DNA of 64,000 bases from Nymphaea colorata (lineage: Eukaryota; Streptophyta; Magnoliopsida; Nymphaeales; Nymphaeaceae): NCBI RefSeq assembly GCF_008831285.2, contig NC_045150.1, positions 7,328,001-7,392,000 of the forward strand. Reading direction: 5' to 3'. The notes under the pieces are model-generated. The model saw nothing but the letters and a program-made list of their open reading frames with translations, was not told the DNA's origin and ran no database searches. The position numbers and the translations under genes were made by a program. Below, piece after piece: positions 9,820-20,699 of this stretch (the first letter of the stretch is position 1; each line of letters opens with the position of its first letter).

Positions 9820-11918
9820 TGACAATAATGAGAGAGAGGGGCTCAGGCTTTATGAAAAATGCCAGCACCCATGTGAGACCCGTACACCTCACACCACTCG
9901 CGTCCTCATGACAAATTTTACGACGCAGGCCCGCATTTTTATTTTATTTTTCATACTACGATTCTTCTTTCCCAAATTTTCAGTTTAGCCCTTTTACTTT
10001 TTTATCAGCTTAGGGAAAAACGTACGTAGAAAAATATTCTGCCGTGAGCGTGCTGAATGAGAACTGCTGATTGTTGTGGCACATAGCTTACATAGCTTAG
10101 TAGTTAGTATGCGGCAATCTTGAGGAAAAAAAACTTCCGTATTTACAAAAGATCAAAAAAAAAAAAAACTCTTTGCAGGCATAAAAAGAGTTTTCCCCAC
10201 CTTCAGCCAAATTGCTTACTGCTAAAAAAAAAAAATTCTTTGAAAGAAGGTGGGGACTCAGTTCTACCAAACTCATTCTTTAAAAGTATTTGATTTTCAT
10301 AAGCAAGGGCAAAAATAGGTGGGGGCTTAGTTTTACCAAACTCATTCTTTAAAAGTTTAATTTAGAGATTAGACTTGAATGGACCTTAATCCAGTTTAAT
10401 TTAGTGGTTCGAGTTTCTTTCAAGACACTCGAGTCAAGTTTGAGCTGACTCAACTTGGCTCGATGAACGGCCCTATCCCCATAAGTAGTTGTTAACTTTT
10501 TTACAGAATACATCGAACTAATGGATCATCTCTGTTTACCTTGCAATCGGAAAGGGGATCTAAGTTGCATATGAGAACCGATGGATCTAGAGGTAATAAA
10601 GCGTCTGAAAAAAAAAATAATAATAATTTGGGTGTCCCATGAGCGTTCCGCAAAATGAGGACAGGTGAGTTGTGTCACCGTCACTCCTATTTCCAGTGCA
10701 AGTGGAGACAAGAGCCGCAGCTTCACGGAAGCTCCTACCATGTCATTCACGTGACCAGTCGACGACAGAACGAGTGCTCAGCCACCATACTCTCTCACCC
10801 AATAATTTGGATTATATATATACATAAACACAAATAGATTTTCTGTTCAAATTTAAATAAAAAAAAATCCATTAGTTTTCAAAACACACCATTTGATGCA
10901 ATGCATCGGATAATCATGATTAGAGGTTGAAAGATTTTAACTTTTATATATTTATATGTCCTCTAGCTATCCGTTCAACATTTCAGCTTTTTCTGTTATT
11001 ATATATAGGAAAATTGATTAATGACAAAAGCCAGACCTTGGAAATTATTGATGAAAATTATTTTAAATAAAATATAAATATTTTATTTTGTTTATAAATA
11101 CTAATCCAATATAAAATATGGCTTAATTAAAGTTGTTTTGCATAATTCTCATTAAAACATTATTAAGATCATATCTATTAAGTTTGGGCTATGCAAAAAA
11201 AAAACAATAAAAAAAGTATTGTACATGAAATAATTTAAATATCTTCTCTCTCTCTCTCTCTTTTGGCTGTATTTACAAGGTTTGAAGATAAAGGTATGAA
11301 AATGAATTTAAATCGCTCTCTCTCTCTCTCTCATGGCTGTATTTACAAGGTTTGAAGATAAAGTTAGGAAATTAGAGTTGCCCAAATTGGATAAGTAGGT
11401 GAAAAGTTGTTATTCAGCGAAATCAAGAAAAAAAGAAGCATTCTCAAGTGTCCCCAGTTTCTCTTGTGATGTAAGAGATGCATTCAATTTTCTGTCAAAA
11501 TATTACTTCCGTTTTTCTCACCATAAAGTTGGACGTGAAACCCAGTTAGTGGCTGTGGCAGATCTTTCTTTTCCCTCCCTTCATCGCTCCTTTTTGCCTA
11601 ATAATGGAAGAAGCGACAGCAGCAGGGAGTCAGCTGGAATGCACTAAGAGAAACAACAGTTCCCCAATTGTAAGCTTCTGTGTGCTGAGAATCTAAAACC
11701 TTTTGACACCCTTTGGCGTATAAGAGGTCTTCGAACAGTGTTTAATTTGTCAGATTTAATAAAGAACTCTGGATTCTGCTGTCCATCAAATTCTAGTTTG
11801 ATCTGCAATTTCTGAACTGCGGATCTCATATCTGATTAATGGCGATCAAAAACTCAAAAGAAGGAGGGATCCTTCTACCGCATCCAATGCGGCCTCGCCT
11901 TAACTACTGTTATAAGAA
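9820..11918. other. Intergenic with small tandem duplications
   Basis: No gene recognised. A 38-bp block with ACCAAACTCATTCTTTAAAA is repeated at about 10242-10282 and 10320-10357. A block of (TC)n followed by GGCTGTATTTACAAGGTTTG is repeated at about 11241-11294 and 11313-11363. The rest is AT-rich. Confidence 0.6.
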
Positions 11919-12191
11919 TTATAAAATTGAAAGCAAAGTTAGCTCCATTGATCTAGCACATGACCACTTTATTTTTTGGGTCTTCTTTTTTTGGGGAGTG
12001 TTGGGCGCATGACAGGCATAAGCTGTCCTTTCTGCTCTTGTTTTACCATTTTCATTGAACGCCGTTGGACGGGAGGCACGAGGATCTTCGATTCCGGCAG
12101 GCAACAAGCCAACAACCTTCTGATTCACCGCGCTGCCTCTTGACATCTTCAGTTCAACCTCCGGTCCTCCGGCGTGGGACGGCCGAGGCAC
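11919..12191 (-). CDS. Small unrecognised ORF of 90 residues (doubtful)
   Basis: An ATG-initiated frame in GC-richer DNA than its surroundings reads MPRPSHAGGPEVELKMSRGS at its start, is basic overall and has no signal peptide, membrane segment or motif I recognise. It lies about 640 bp beyond the 3' end of the LRX gene, on the same strand. It could be an exon of an unresolved gene, a short peptide gene or chance. Transcript evidence would decide. Confidence 0.2.
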   Translation of the reverse strand: MPRPSHAGGPEVELKMSRGSAVNQKVVGLLPAGIEDPRASRPTAFNENGKTRAERTAYACHAPNTPQKKKTQKIKWSCARSMELTLLSIL

Positions 12192-12832
12192 AGAGTCAGA
12201 GTCGGAATTTATTGACTCTGCTTTGATTCAAGAAAAGAAATGATGGAGGTTGGTACCCCCCTTGAACTCCTTCCTTCGCGGAAAGAAAGCGGTGTTGTCT
12301 GGAGGTGGGGAGGCTACAAATCCCGAGTATCATCGTCTTCCTATTCCGACACTCATGGATTTGTACAGAGAAAGAGAGTATTCTCTGTGGATCCTTCACT
12401 TCACAGTTCGGACAGTTACTGTTGGAGGAAAGGTTCACGCTTCCGCCAGTTGAGTCCAGACAAAGGAAATTCGTAGCTCATGAACCAATTTGTTGTGACA
12501 ACAAAAAGAGCATGAAACCATTTAATACATTAGTTCGTGCCCCAACATAATAGTTTATCTGATCAAACACTTGATAGTTGATACAACATTGGGAAAAGAA
12601 AAAGAGATTTCAAAATATTTAATACAGATTTATCGACTAATAGCACAAGCTACACACGCAACAGCGCCAACACCGATTTACTAGATGGGAAAGGGGAGAA
12701 TGGAAGTCATAGTAGATCCTAATCTCCTTGTTTTAGGAGAGAAAGAGAAGGCAATCTCATCTCTAGAAAGATCAAAAAGACCAAATAAACAAAAGAATGT
12801 TTAATGCAAAAAGTGGAGATGGGAGGGAGGGA
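12192..12832 (-). other. 3' flank / 3' UTR of the LRX gene
   Basis: The region directly downstream of the LRX stop codon on the minus strand is AT-rich from about 12780 to 12500, consistent with a 3' UTR. Several overlapping plus-strand frames at 12240-12550 have no family features and are not called. Confidence 0.5.
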
Positions 12833-15073
12833 TTAGCTATGATTTTCGTACGGGTAAATGGGTGGTGGGGGAGATGCATATTGAAATCCAGACACCGGCG
12901 GCAGGGGCACGTTGTGGTACTCCGGCGAGGGTGGTGGTGGTGGTGGAGGGGAGTGAAGTAGAGGTCGTGGCGGTGACTCGTATGAGGTTGGAGGTGGGTA
13001 ATGTGCCATTGATGGAGGAGGAGAATAGTAGGGTGGGCCCTCTGAGGACCTTCCCGGCGGCGGTGGTGGATGATGGTTGTGTCCCGTGGGTGGCTGAAGA
13101 TACGTAGATGGAGGCGGATGGCGATGGTGCTCCGCCGGTGGCGGTCTCTCCACTGCTGGTGGTGGCGAAAGATATGTAGATGGAGGAGAGTGGTGGTGGT
13201 TCTTTCCCGGCGGCGGCAACGGAATATACGGAGATGGCGGAGAATGTTGGTGGTGCTCCGCTGGCGGAGGCAGATATGTAGATGGAGGCGACTGGTGATG
13301 GTGCTCCCTTGGTGGTGGAGTGTACGTAGATGGTGGAGAATGTTGATGGTGCTCCGCTGGCGGAGGAAGATATGTAGATGGAGGCGACTGGTGGTGCTTC
13401 TCTGATGGCGGCGGCCGTGCAGATGGAGGCGGGTGGTGCTGCTGGTGCAGTGGTGGGGGTATTTTCACTGTTGGTGACGGTGGAATATGTGTAGACGGGG
13501 GTGGATATAAATGGTGCTCTGCTGCTGGTGGCGACGGAAGATGGGTCGATGGAGCTGGATGGTGGTAGTGCTCTGCTGGTGGCGAACCCACCACAGCCGG
13601 TGGTGGGGGTGGAAGAAGGTGTGCATACGGAGGAGAATAGTGATGGTGCTCGACTGGCGGCGATTGTGGTGATTGGTGGTGGTGATGTGACTCGGAAGGT
13701 GGTGGGCGGTAAGGATGTCCTGTCCCGCCCTTTGTTGGGGATGGTGGTGGTGATACAGTTGGCGGAGCCCATGACTGTGGAGGCGGATGAGTTTTTGCAC
13801 CGGGAGAAGACTCCGAAGATGGCGGTGGTGGTGGCGACGGGGTAGGCGGAGGTGGGCTGGGAAACTTTGAAGGGTTAGGCTTCGGAGGGGGAGGTGCTGC
13901 CCTTCTTGGTGGCAGCGACGGCGCACCAGGGTTTACATGACCACCACCAATGCTGCAGCCAAACTTGCTGCAATCGACCCTCCTTCCAACCACCCTTGCG
14001 CACTGCCCAGGCGGCCGCTGCGCCGGTCTCCACGGGATACAGTTTTCTCCATCATTCACTTGCAGCGACTGCCTCGCCAGGCACTCTGGTGGCTCGCCAG
14101 TGAAGTAATTGCCGATGAAGGTGAAGTTCTGGAGCGCCGGTAGTCTGCAGATATTTCCCGGGATCGATCCGGTGAGCTCATTGTAAGCGACGTTGAGCTG
14201 CTCCAGCTTCTGCATTCCCCCAATCGTTTCCGGCAACGTCCCCTGAATCGTGTTGTAGCCCACATCAAACACAGTAAGCTGTTTCAGTTCCCCCATTTCC
14301 GGCGGTAAGCATCCCGTCAGATTGTTATTCAACATTATGATCTCGCCAAGAGTGTCGCCCATCTCCCCAATGCTACTCGGAATGCAGCCGTGCAAGTCGT
14401 TGTTGGCAAAAACCACGACGGACGCCGGAGAATTTCCAAAATTGTGCGGAATGCCGAACTTGAACCGATTATTGTTCAAAAAGATAGCATCAAGATCCTT
14501 GTCAAAGAGCGCAGGCGGGATCGGCCCCTCGAAGTCATTGAATCGGATGTCCAAGAATTTGAGCTTCGGGAGATCTAAAACCACCTTCGGGAATGGACCA
14601 ACGAAGCGGTTGTTGCTCAAGTCCAGCTCAAACAGACGGCGGAGGTGCCGGAAAGAGTTCGGAACTATTCCGCAGAAGCGATTCGAGTTGAGATGAAAAA
14701 GCGCGAGATCGGTGAGGAGGCTGAGCTCGTCGGGGAGGTAGCCGGCAATGTCGCCGTGGTTGAGGTCGATGCCCGCAACGACCTGGAGGGAAGGATCCGA
14801 AGGGGAAGGAGCACAGAAGACTCCAAAGTAGGAGCACACATCGGAGCCAACCCAGTTGGAAGTGAGGTTCTCCGGGTCTGAGAAAATGGCTTGCTTGAAG
14901 GCCTGGAGGGCAATGTAGGCTTGCCGGAGGCTCGGATTCGCGAAGGTGAGGCGAGGATCGATCGGCCTGGTCTGGTGGGCACAGCCCTCGCCGGAAAGTT
15001 CAGCAGAAGTGGTGGTGAAGAAGGTGAAGAGGATGAGGAAGAGGACCCGCAGGGAAGCAGCAGGAGGCGGCAT
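12833..15073 (-). CDS. Leucine-rich repeat extensin (LRX) cell-wall protein
   Basis: A single-exon gene for 746 residues. A signal peptide covers residues 1-24 (hydrophobic VLFLILFTFF, cut after TTSA). An N-terminal cap with CSYFGVFC (80-87) precedes about ten leucine-rich repeats (roughly 97-335, e.g. LFELDLSNNRFVGPFP). A Cys-rich hinge follows (CIPWRPAQRPPGQC and CSKFGCSIGGG, 345-378), then a Pro-rich extensin domain to the end. The protein ends YASPPPPIYPYENHS, close to the YASPPPP tail of vegetative LRX3/4/5. LRX proteins sit in the cell wall, bind RALF peptides through the LRR part, are anchored by the extensin part and act with FERONIA in growth control. The extensin part is unusually His-rich, with HH-x-H-SPPSTY modules. 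The ATG at 15073 gives a complete signal peptide. A TATA motif lies about 50 bp upstream. Confidence 0.95.
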   Translation of the reverse strand: MPPPAASLRVLFLILFTFFTTTSAELSGEGCAHQTRPIDPRLTFANPSLRQAYIALQAFKQAIFSDPENLTSNWVGSDVCSYFGVFCAPSPSDPSLQVVAGIDLNHGDIAGYLPDELSLLTDLALFHLNSNRFCGIVPNSFRHLRRLFELDLSNNRFVGPFPKVVLDLPKLKFLDIRFNDFEGPIPPALFDKDLDAIFLNNNRFKFGIPHNFGNSPASVVVFANNDLHGCIPSSIGEMGDTLGEIIMLNNNLTGCLPPEMGELKQLTVFDVGYNTIQGTLPETIGGMQKLEQLNVAYNELTGSIPGNICRLPALQNFTFIGNYFTGEPPECLARQSLQVNDGENCIPWRPAQRPPGQCARVVGRRVDCSKFGCSIGGGHVNPGAPSLPPRRAAPPPPKPNPSKFPSPPPPTPSPPPPPSSESSPGAKTHPPPQSWAPPTVSPPPSPTKGGTGHPYRPPPSESHHHHQSPQSPPVEHHHYSPPYAHLLPPPPPAVVGSPPAEHYHHPAPSTHLPSPPAAEHHLYPPPSTHIPPSPTVKIPPPLHQQHHPPPSARPPPSEKHHQSPPSTYLPPPAEHHQHSPPSTYTPPPREHHHQSPPSTYLPPPAEHHQHSPPSPYIPLPPPGKNHHHSPPSTYLSPPPAVERPPPAEHHRHPPPSTYLQPPTGHNHHPPPPPGRSSEGPPYYSPPPSMAHYPPPTSYESPPRPLLHSPPPPPPPSPEYHNVPLPPVSGFQYASPPPPIYPYENHS
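13150..13560 (-). repeat. Intragenic minisatellite encoding His-rich extensin modules
   Basis: Imperfect repeats of about 48-60 nt within the LRX extensin coding region encode versions of EHHQHSPPSTYLPPPA. The plus strand shows recurrent TATGTAGATGGAGGCGA and GGTGGTGCTCC blocks. Such arrays can expand or contract by slippage. Confidence 0.8.
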
Positions 15074-15080
15074 GGCTGAT

Positions 15081-15086
15081 TCACAT
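15081..15086 (-). promoter_or_regulatory. Minimal start-stop uORF (ATGTGA) before LRX
   Basis: Read on the minus strand, ATG is followed directly by TGA, and the LRX start codon begins seven nucleotides later in a GCCATGCC context. If the transcript begins upstream of 15086, ribosomes meet a start-stop pair first. Confidence 0.4.
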
Positions 15087-15123
15087 GGGGAGAGAGAGTC
15101 TTTCTTATGAGTGCGGGGTTGTT

Positions 15124-15131
15124 GTTTATAG
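15124..15131 (-). promoter_or_regulatory. TATA box of the LRX gene
   Basis: CTATAAAC on the minus strand lies about 50 bp upstream of the ATG. It predicts a transcript start near 15095-15105 and a very short leader. Confidence 0.55.
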
Positions 15132-15139
15132 CGGTATCG

Positions 15140-17520
15140 TTACAGTGATTCAAATTTTCGAAATTGATTTTTTTTTCTCTTTTTCTATTTACATGAATTA
15201 AATTAATTTTTTAATAATTATTTTTATTAATTTTCTGTCACCAAGAGTACTGTGGTATTTGTTAAATAAAAGCAGTGGGACCAACTTTTTGTTCACTTTG
15301 AATCAAGCAAATGATCTGTGAAAAAAAAAATCGCGAAAAGTGCAATCTGTAGTTCTTATTTTCAAAAACGTGTCTCACTTTGTTAAATTTGCAGATATGT
15401 ACTGAACACAACTGTCAGATGCAACATGCCAGTTCTGTGATCTTGCAAGTAAGGATTTTTCTAAACAACTAGTTAAATAAACAGTACGTATTTCACAATA
15501 ATTAAACATTTTTATCGTCACAAGTAAAATGTCATAATAAACAATTTTTGACTTGCATGAAACCCCGAGCTTTTCCAAATTAGGTTAGATACCAAGCTCC
15601 ACTTTGAGATTGGGATAAAGGGGTTCACCTTGTAAGAATTTTTTTTGGTTTGAATAAGCCAGCTAGCTATGTCAGTTCTCTATCTTTCTCTCTCTCTTAA
15701 AAAAATGTTTATTTAAGTATTCCTTCATGTGCTCTGATTAACATAGAATCGTTTAGCTTAAAGTTGAGGTAGAAATAAATTCACTGTCCCTTTTCTAATG
15801 TGTTTTTTAAATCACCTTTTTGTAAAATAAACTCATGATTTTTTATGCATCAACAGCTAGTTTTGTCCTAACTAGTGATCCATTCTCTTTCTTTTGTATA
15901 TAAACAAATTCCAAGCTTAGAAATGTCTCAAACTAGAAGAGCCACTTCACAAAAAATAATACAAAATATAATAGCAAAAAACGGATATATTGCTTTTTTT
16001 TTTTTTTCAAAATCAACCCTTTTGTTTAGCTAAACAAGAGGGAAATTTTATCGTAAAAATGAGAGCGGAGTTTTCTTTTGCTCAGGGTTCAGGGTTGTGT
16101 CGGTGTTTTGGGTATGTATGTGCACTCTATGTTAACTAATGCATTGTTGTTACTCTATTTGCAGTACAAGAGGCCGAAACCCTAATTCGAACCAGCTGGC
16201 CTACCGACCCCACCCCTGCACCGATCCAATACCCTTGTGACATTCAAAATCATGCTTTGTAGACTATGGTCTTCAAAATACAATCACCCATCAAATCTTT
16301 TTTCTTTATATTCTCATTTTACTTCTTTTACATTGAAATGGTGTGATTCAAGACTTGTCATGTGTTTGATAAATAACTAACTAATTTTTTTTTATTTTTC
16401 ATATATATGTGCTTTGGTTTGTTATTTATCTCCAACTCGGTCGGTTGAGCTATTTTCAAATGATTATCGCTTGACTTATGCCTACTTAACTTGACCAAAG
16501 AGGTTTCAAATCAACTGTTTGGCAGCAGCGGGACGCTTTGTGAGTGTTACATGAATCAATCCAAAATATTGTAACAAGTTGATTGGATATTTGAACTATG
16601 GTTTCACAAACTTATTAGATTTATGGGACACTCACAAAATCTCTTTGCTACTCAAGAGACCGGACCTGACCTCAATGATGGTCCGGGGTTGACGTTTCTG
16701 TTTTGGTTTGGGACTGAGTTTGTTGGGTTAGACCCGATATCCATTTACATGTTACAGGATTCAATAGTTTTTGGTAGACGGTCCCGGAATCCGGTACGCA
16801 TGGGAGCGGAAGGCACGCTTTGCGGATCTAATTGGATTTTTTAAACGCGTCGTATTAATAAGAATCTTAAGCCACCATGTACGGGCTGCAAATTAATATG
16901 CTTTTTGAAAAGTTTGGATCCTGACAAAAGTTTTTTTTTTTTTTTTTTTAAACTTTTAGAAGTCCTTTCTGGATCTTGTTTGAAAGGTTCAAATCTTTCT
17001 GAAACTGTGCTTTAATGTTCACTGACCGTGTAGCCTTGGGCATTTCGTTACACGCAGATGCACAAACCGGATCGGATATGGATCCAAACAGCTTAAACTA
17101 TGAGATCCAAACCATAGAAATAATATAGATCCTTTAAAATAATAATATTTCATACTTTATATTAAAAATAAATGCCGATCGATCTTAATCGAGAATCTCT
17201 AAGAACCCTGTTCGACATGATAATTCATGGATAGGCCGTACCTGAATAGTTAACTAGGCCTTTCGTTAATAAGATCCAGATCCTATCTGGTAGGGATCCG
17301 AATAGGACAGACCCGACCCGCTGAGGCTTCAACTTTCCTGCAACTGCACCTGATGTGGTGGGCCAAACTGCGAAGTAGCGGGACAAATTTTTTTTGTCAT
17401 ATGCATGAAACTGAAAATACATAACCTGATCAAATCATGTGGTTCATTTAAAGCGTCTAATTAATTTTCTGCAATGGACTTAAAGCAGAGGGCCGCCCTT
17501 CTGAGTGTGGTGAAGTTTCG
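15140..17520. other. Intergenic upstream of LRX, AT-rich
   Basis: No gene recognised. It contains homopolymer runs (e.g. T run near 16929-16948) and degenerate phrases built on GGGTTAGACCCGATATCC and GATCCGAATAGGAC, similar to repeat phrases at 7.7 and 32.5 kb. Confidence 0.5.
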
Positions 17521-17679
17521 CCTTCGTTTGGTAAATGAAACAGTTTGTAAATGTTATATTTCAAAAGTTTAACCAAATCGATAGAATATTTTTCAATGTG
17601 TTTCATGAATCTACCTTAATCTTTGAGTCAAATTTATGGAATAGTTATATACTGTTTTATTTGCCAAACAAACCCTTAG
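17521..17679. mobile_element. MITE (hAT-like ends), about 159 bp
   Basis: The left end CCTTCGTTTGGTAAATGAAA-CAG is an imperfect inverted copy of the right end, whose reverse complement is TAAGGGTTTGTTTGGCAAAT followed by AAAACAG. About 19 of 23 positions match. GTTTGG-rich ends are common in plant hAT-type MITEs. No coding capacity. The target duplication could not be fixed. Confidence 0.6.
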
Positions 17680-18210
17680 ATTGCGTTTTAGCAGACATCA
17701 AGATTTCTTATATTCATGAGACTATTCGATTTAAATTTGTTAAAATTGTAGTACAAAAGATGTAAAACTTTTTATTTAACAACAAGTCTCGGTAATATCT
17801 TATTTTCAATATTCTTATCTTAAAAATTGGTCAGATTCCATTCAAAATTTGGAATTCAGATCGGATTCAAATTATGTAATCAGGTTTTGGATTTTGAACA
17901 TTACTTTTCTTTGTTCGTCTTCGAAACTGAACACTTAAATATCTGAAAAAGCAAATATGGTTAAGGGCATATCCGATTCAAAACCGATCCAAAGTTGGGA
18001 CTTGGCAAATGGAGTACACCTGCCAGCATGTTAAAAAGAACAGACTGTAGAACAATAAGTGGCACTCAAGAAGATGCCGAGTGCCGTCAGAGTGGTAGAT
18101 AAGCCTAGCCAATTCATTGGCTCCATCCCTGCACATGATTCAACTTTGCACCACTAGGGGCGGAGCTAGGAATTTTTGCTTGCAAGGACCGAACTATAGC
18201 TTCCAAAATT

Positions 18211-18345
18211 TAACAGAGATCGAACTATAATTTTTCAAAACTTTAAGTTAAAATTTTTAAAATTTACGTGTAAACAATTTTTAACAGAGATCGAACTATA
18301 ATTTTTCAAAACTTTAAGTTAAAATTTTTAAAATTTATGTGTAAA
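18211..18345. repeat. 71-bp direct tandem repeat, two copies
   Basis: A block starting TAACAGAGATCGAACTATAA occurs at 18211 and again at 18282 with a single obvious substitution. It follows a GGGGCGGAGCTAGGAATTTT phrase at 18158, like the ends of the MULE-type MITEs at 31.4 and 63.5 kb. Confidence 0.85.
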
Positions 18346-18866
18346 TTTTTTAAGCTGCCTCTATACTGCACTAACCCTGATGGGTCTTCTCATACTTTCC
18401 AAAACAGATATTTTGACAAGCCACTATTGCATGTTTAAATTTGTTGGGGAATGTGGAATCTTGCACAAACATAGAGCTTTTTAAGAGGAAGTGACCTGAA
18501 GGCCCTTAATTTCTCTTTGAAGAAGAAAGAAGAAGATGCATTGGTATGTGAAGATGAAATAAGTTAAACTACTCTGATCCATTTTCCCTATATGACTAAA
18601 AGTTTTCAGTATTTAATAAAAACTAATGTTCAACAAAAAATGTATAAGTTTGAAAGTTTTTGGTCAGATGTTTTCATACTTTTGATACATTTTCAGAAGT
18701 TAGACTTCTTCTCAAAAAATGATATGAATAAAACGTGGACAAGTTCATAAGGGTGGGGAGATTCCACCCCCTCATCTGTTGTCTTAAAACAAAACACCTT
18801 CCTTAAAGTTAGGAGTTGTTTCAAATATCTAAAAATCAGTAGCATTTTTGTAACGTTCACAAACAT

Positions 18867-18869
<3 letters not shown>

Positions 18870-18949
<80 letters not shown>
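18870..18949. repeat. Compound (CA)n-(TA)n microsatellite
   Basis: A CA run of about 13 units leads directly into a long TA run. Confidence 0.95.
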
Positions 18950-18950
<1 letters not shown>

Positions 18951-19024
18951 CAGTTTATATAATATATTAAATTTTAAGGCGCATCCGTTTTAAGGCCCCT
19001 CGGTATAGATGGGTTCCAACTTCC

Positions 19025-19025
19025 A

Positions 19026-19062
<37 letters not shown>
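19025..19062. repeat. Compound (CA)n-(GA)n microsatellite
   Basis: A CA run changes directly to a GA run. Confidence 0.95.
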
Positions 19063-19063
<1 letters not shown>

Positions 19064-19559
19064 TTATGAACCTTCGTTATTGAGCATTTAATATAATGAA
19101 AAACTGAAAAAGTTATTTCAATTCTCTCAACAATTGGTTGGTGTATATCATGTATAGTTTTCTACTTTTTTATAACATGAACGCAGACTGATTTTAGGTC
19201 AATTTTCTAGGACGAGAATAAATGGTTTACTTTTATTGATAAGTTCATGGATACTAGTTATTAGTTACAGTGAATATAGTTTTTGGTCTCTTATGGAACA
19301 AGTTTAGAAAACCGATCACGCTTCGTCCCATGTCAAGTGCTTTGTTTTTAAATGTAAAGGGTCAATACTAAGTATATGAAATATAAAATGAAACAAAATA
19401 CCTACGTTTCCAGTTCATGTATCGCCTAAAATCTGAGGACAATAAATTTTATATTTCAAGTAAATCTCATGTCTTGGTTACGAAGGAGAGAATTATCAAG
19501 TGCTATCACAATTTTGTATTAAAATGAGACTCGATCTATTATGAATTAATGTTCACAAC

Positions 19560-19566
<7 letters not shown>

Positions 19567-19621
<55 letters not shown>
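19567..19621. repeat. (TA)n microsatellite
   Basis: An uninterrupted TA run of more than 25 units. Confidence 0.95.
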
Positions 19622-19623
<2 letters not shown>

Positions 19624-20049
19624 CTTTATTAACACGCTTTGGGCCCGACCAGTCATGCCATACACAGACTCTACAGACTTTTTATTAGTTGTGCAATCAA
19701 CATAAATGGTGTCATATATGATGTTACATTTTCCAAAAAGCCAATGAAATTTTGTCGTTTGATTTAAAAAGACTAAATGTTATAAGTTGCGGTATGTATG
19801 AATGGTAAAAATGGTCAAATAAGCAGATTGGACAATAGTACATGCTTTTAATTGCAGTTATAACTCTTCACGAGTTTTAATTATGAATAGCTTTGATCTG
19901 GCTGCTTTATAACATGCCCCGTGTCACTGCTTTTATATCGAGGTTTTTCCTCTGTAATTCATTTACAAATATCTTAGCCCCACACGTTCTGCAATCTGCA
20001 TGCTTTGTTAGCAATTCTTTTGAATGATTTTAGTGCAAAGATTTGTCAT

Positions 20050-20690
20050 ATGTCTGCTTTTAATCTTACATCTCTATTTTTCATGAATCATACCGCAGTT
20101 TGATTATCATAATATAATCGAACTTTTTCAATCGATTTCTGATTTTAAGTTTTTCAAGAAGTGATTTATCCAAACAATAAAATGGTTGCAATATTAGAAG
20201 ATATATACTCAACTTTCTAAGAATGTTAAGCAATGCAACCTTCTTTCTTACAAGGCTGGACAACTAATATGTTTCCAAGGAAGAAAAATATGTTATGAAG
20301 CATGGATTTGCTCTGCAACCGCTAAAGTCAGCATCAAGATATCCATTAGGTTGAATTCTTCAGCTTAACAGCATAAACATTAATCAAAATTATTTTTTAA
20401 ACTGCCTGTCAATGAGGCAACCCAAGATCTTTCGATATCTTTTAAGAAGATTTACTGAAAAGTTTATATATGCTTCTGTACACAACATTACATATACATG
20501 AGTACCAAGAATTAATGCAATCACTCTTATTCAAGTTGTCTCCTTCAGCCATAGGAGTTCCAATTGGCTTTGAAATCGTGGATTCTAAACTTCTTTTATA
20601 CATGATCAGTGTATCATTCTTGTCCAAGGAATACTTAGTCTATAACCAATTTTTAGTCTTAGTTATTCTTTTATTATCATTTCGTGTTGG
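20050..20690 (-). pseudogene. Copia reverse transcriptase / RNase H fragment
   Basis: Minus-strand translation contains SKPIGTPMAEGDNLNKSDC, the block after the Copia polymerase core, then degenerate sequence. Next comes GYLDADFSGC (the RNase H YADADFAGC motif) and KKVALLNI in the place of the ALST motif. Frames are broken by stops. No LTRs were recognised around it, so this is an isolated fragment. Confidence 0.7.
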
Positions 20691-20699
20691 GAAAGTATT

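Noticed and set aside
12837-13926. Long overlapping minus and plus frames (up to 311 residues) inside the LRX gene
   Set aside because: They arise from the low-complexity GC-rich extensin repeats, which suppress stops in all frames. The main frame has a signal peptide, LRRs and the family C-terminus.
18870-19621. Microsatellite clusters considered as a CRISPR-like or satellite array
   Set aside because: They are simple dinucleotide runs without spacers or higher-order units, in a plant nuclear context.
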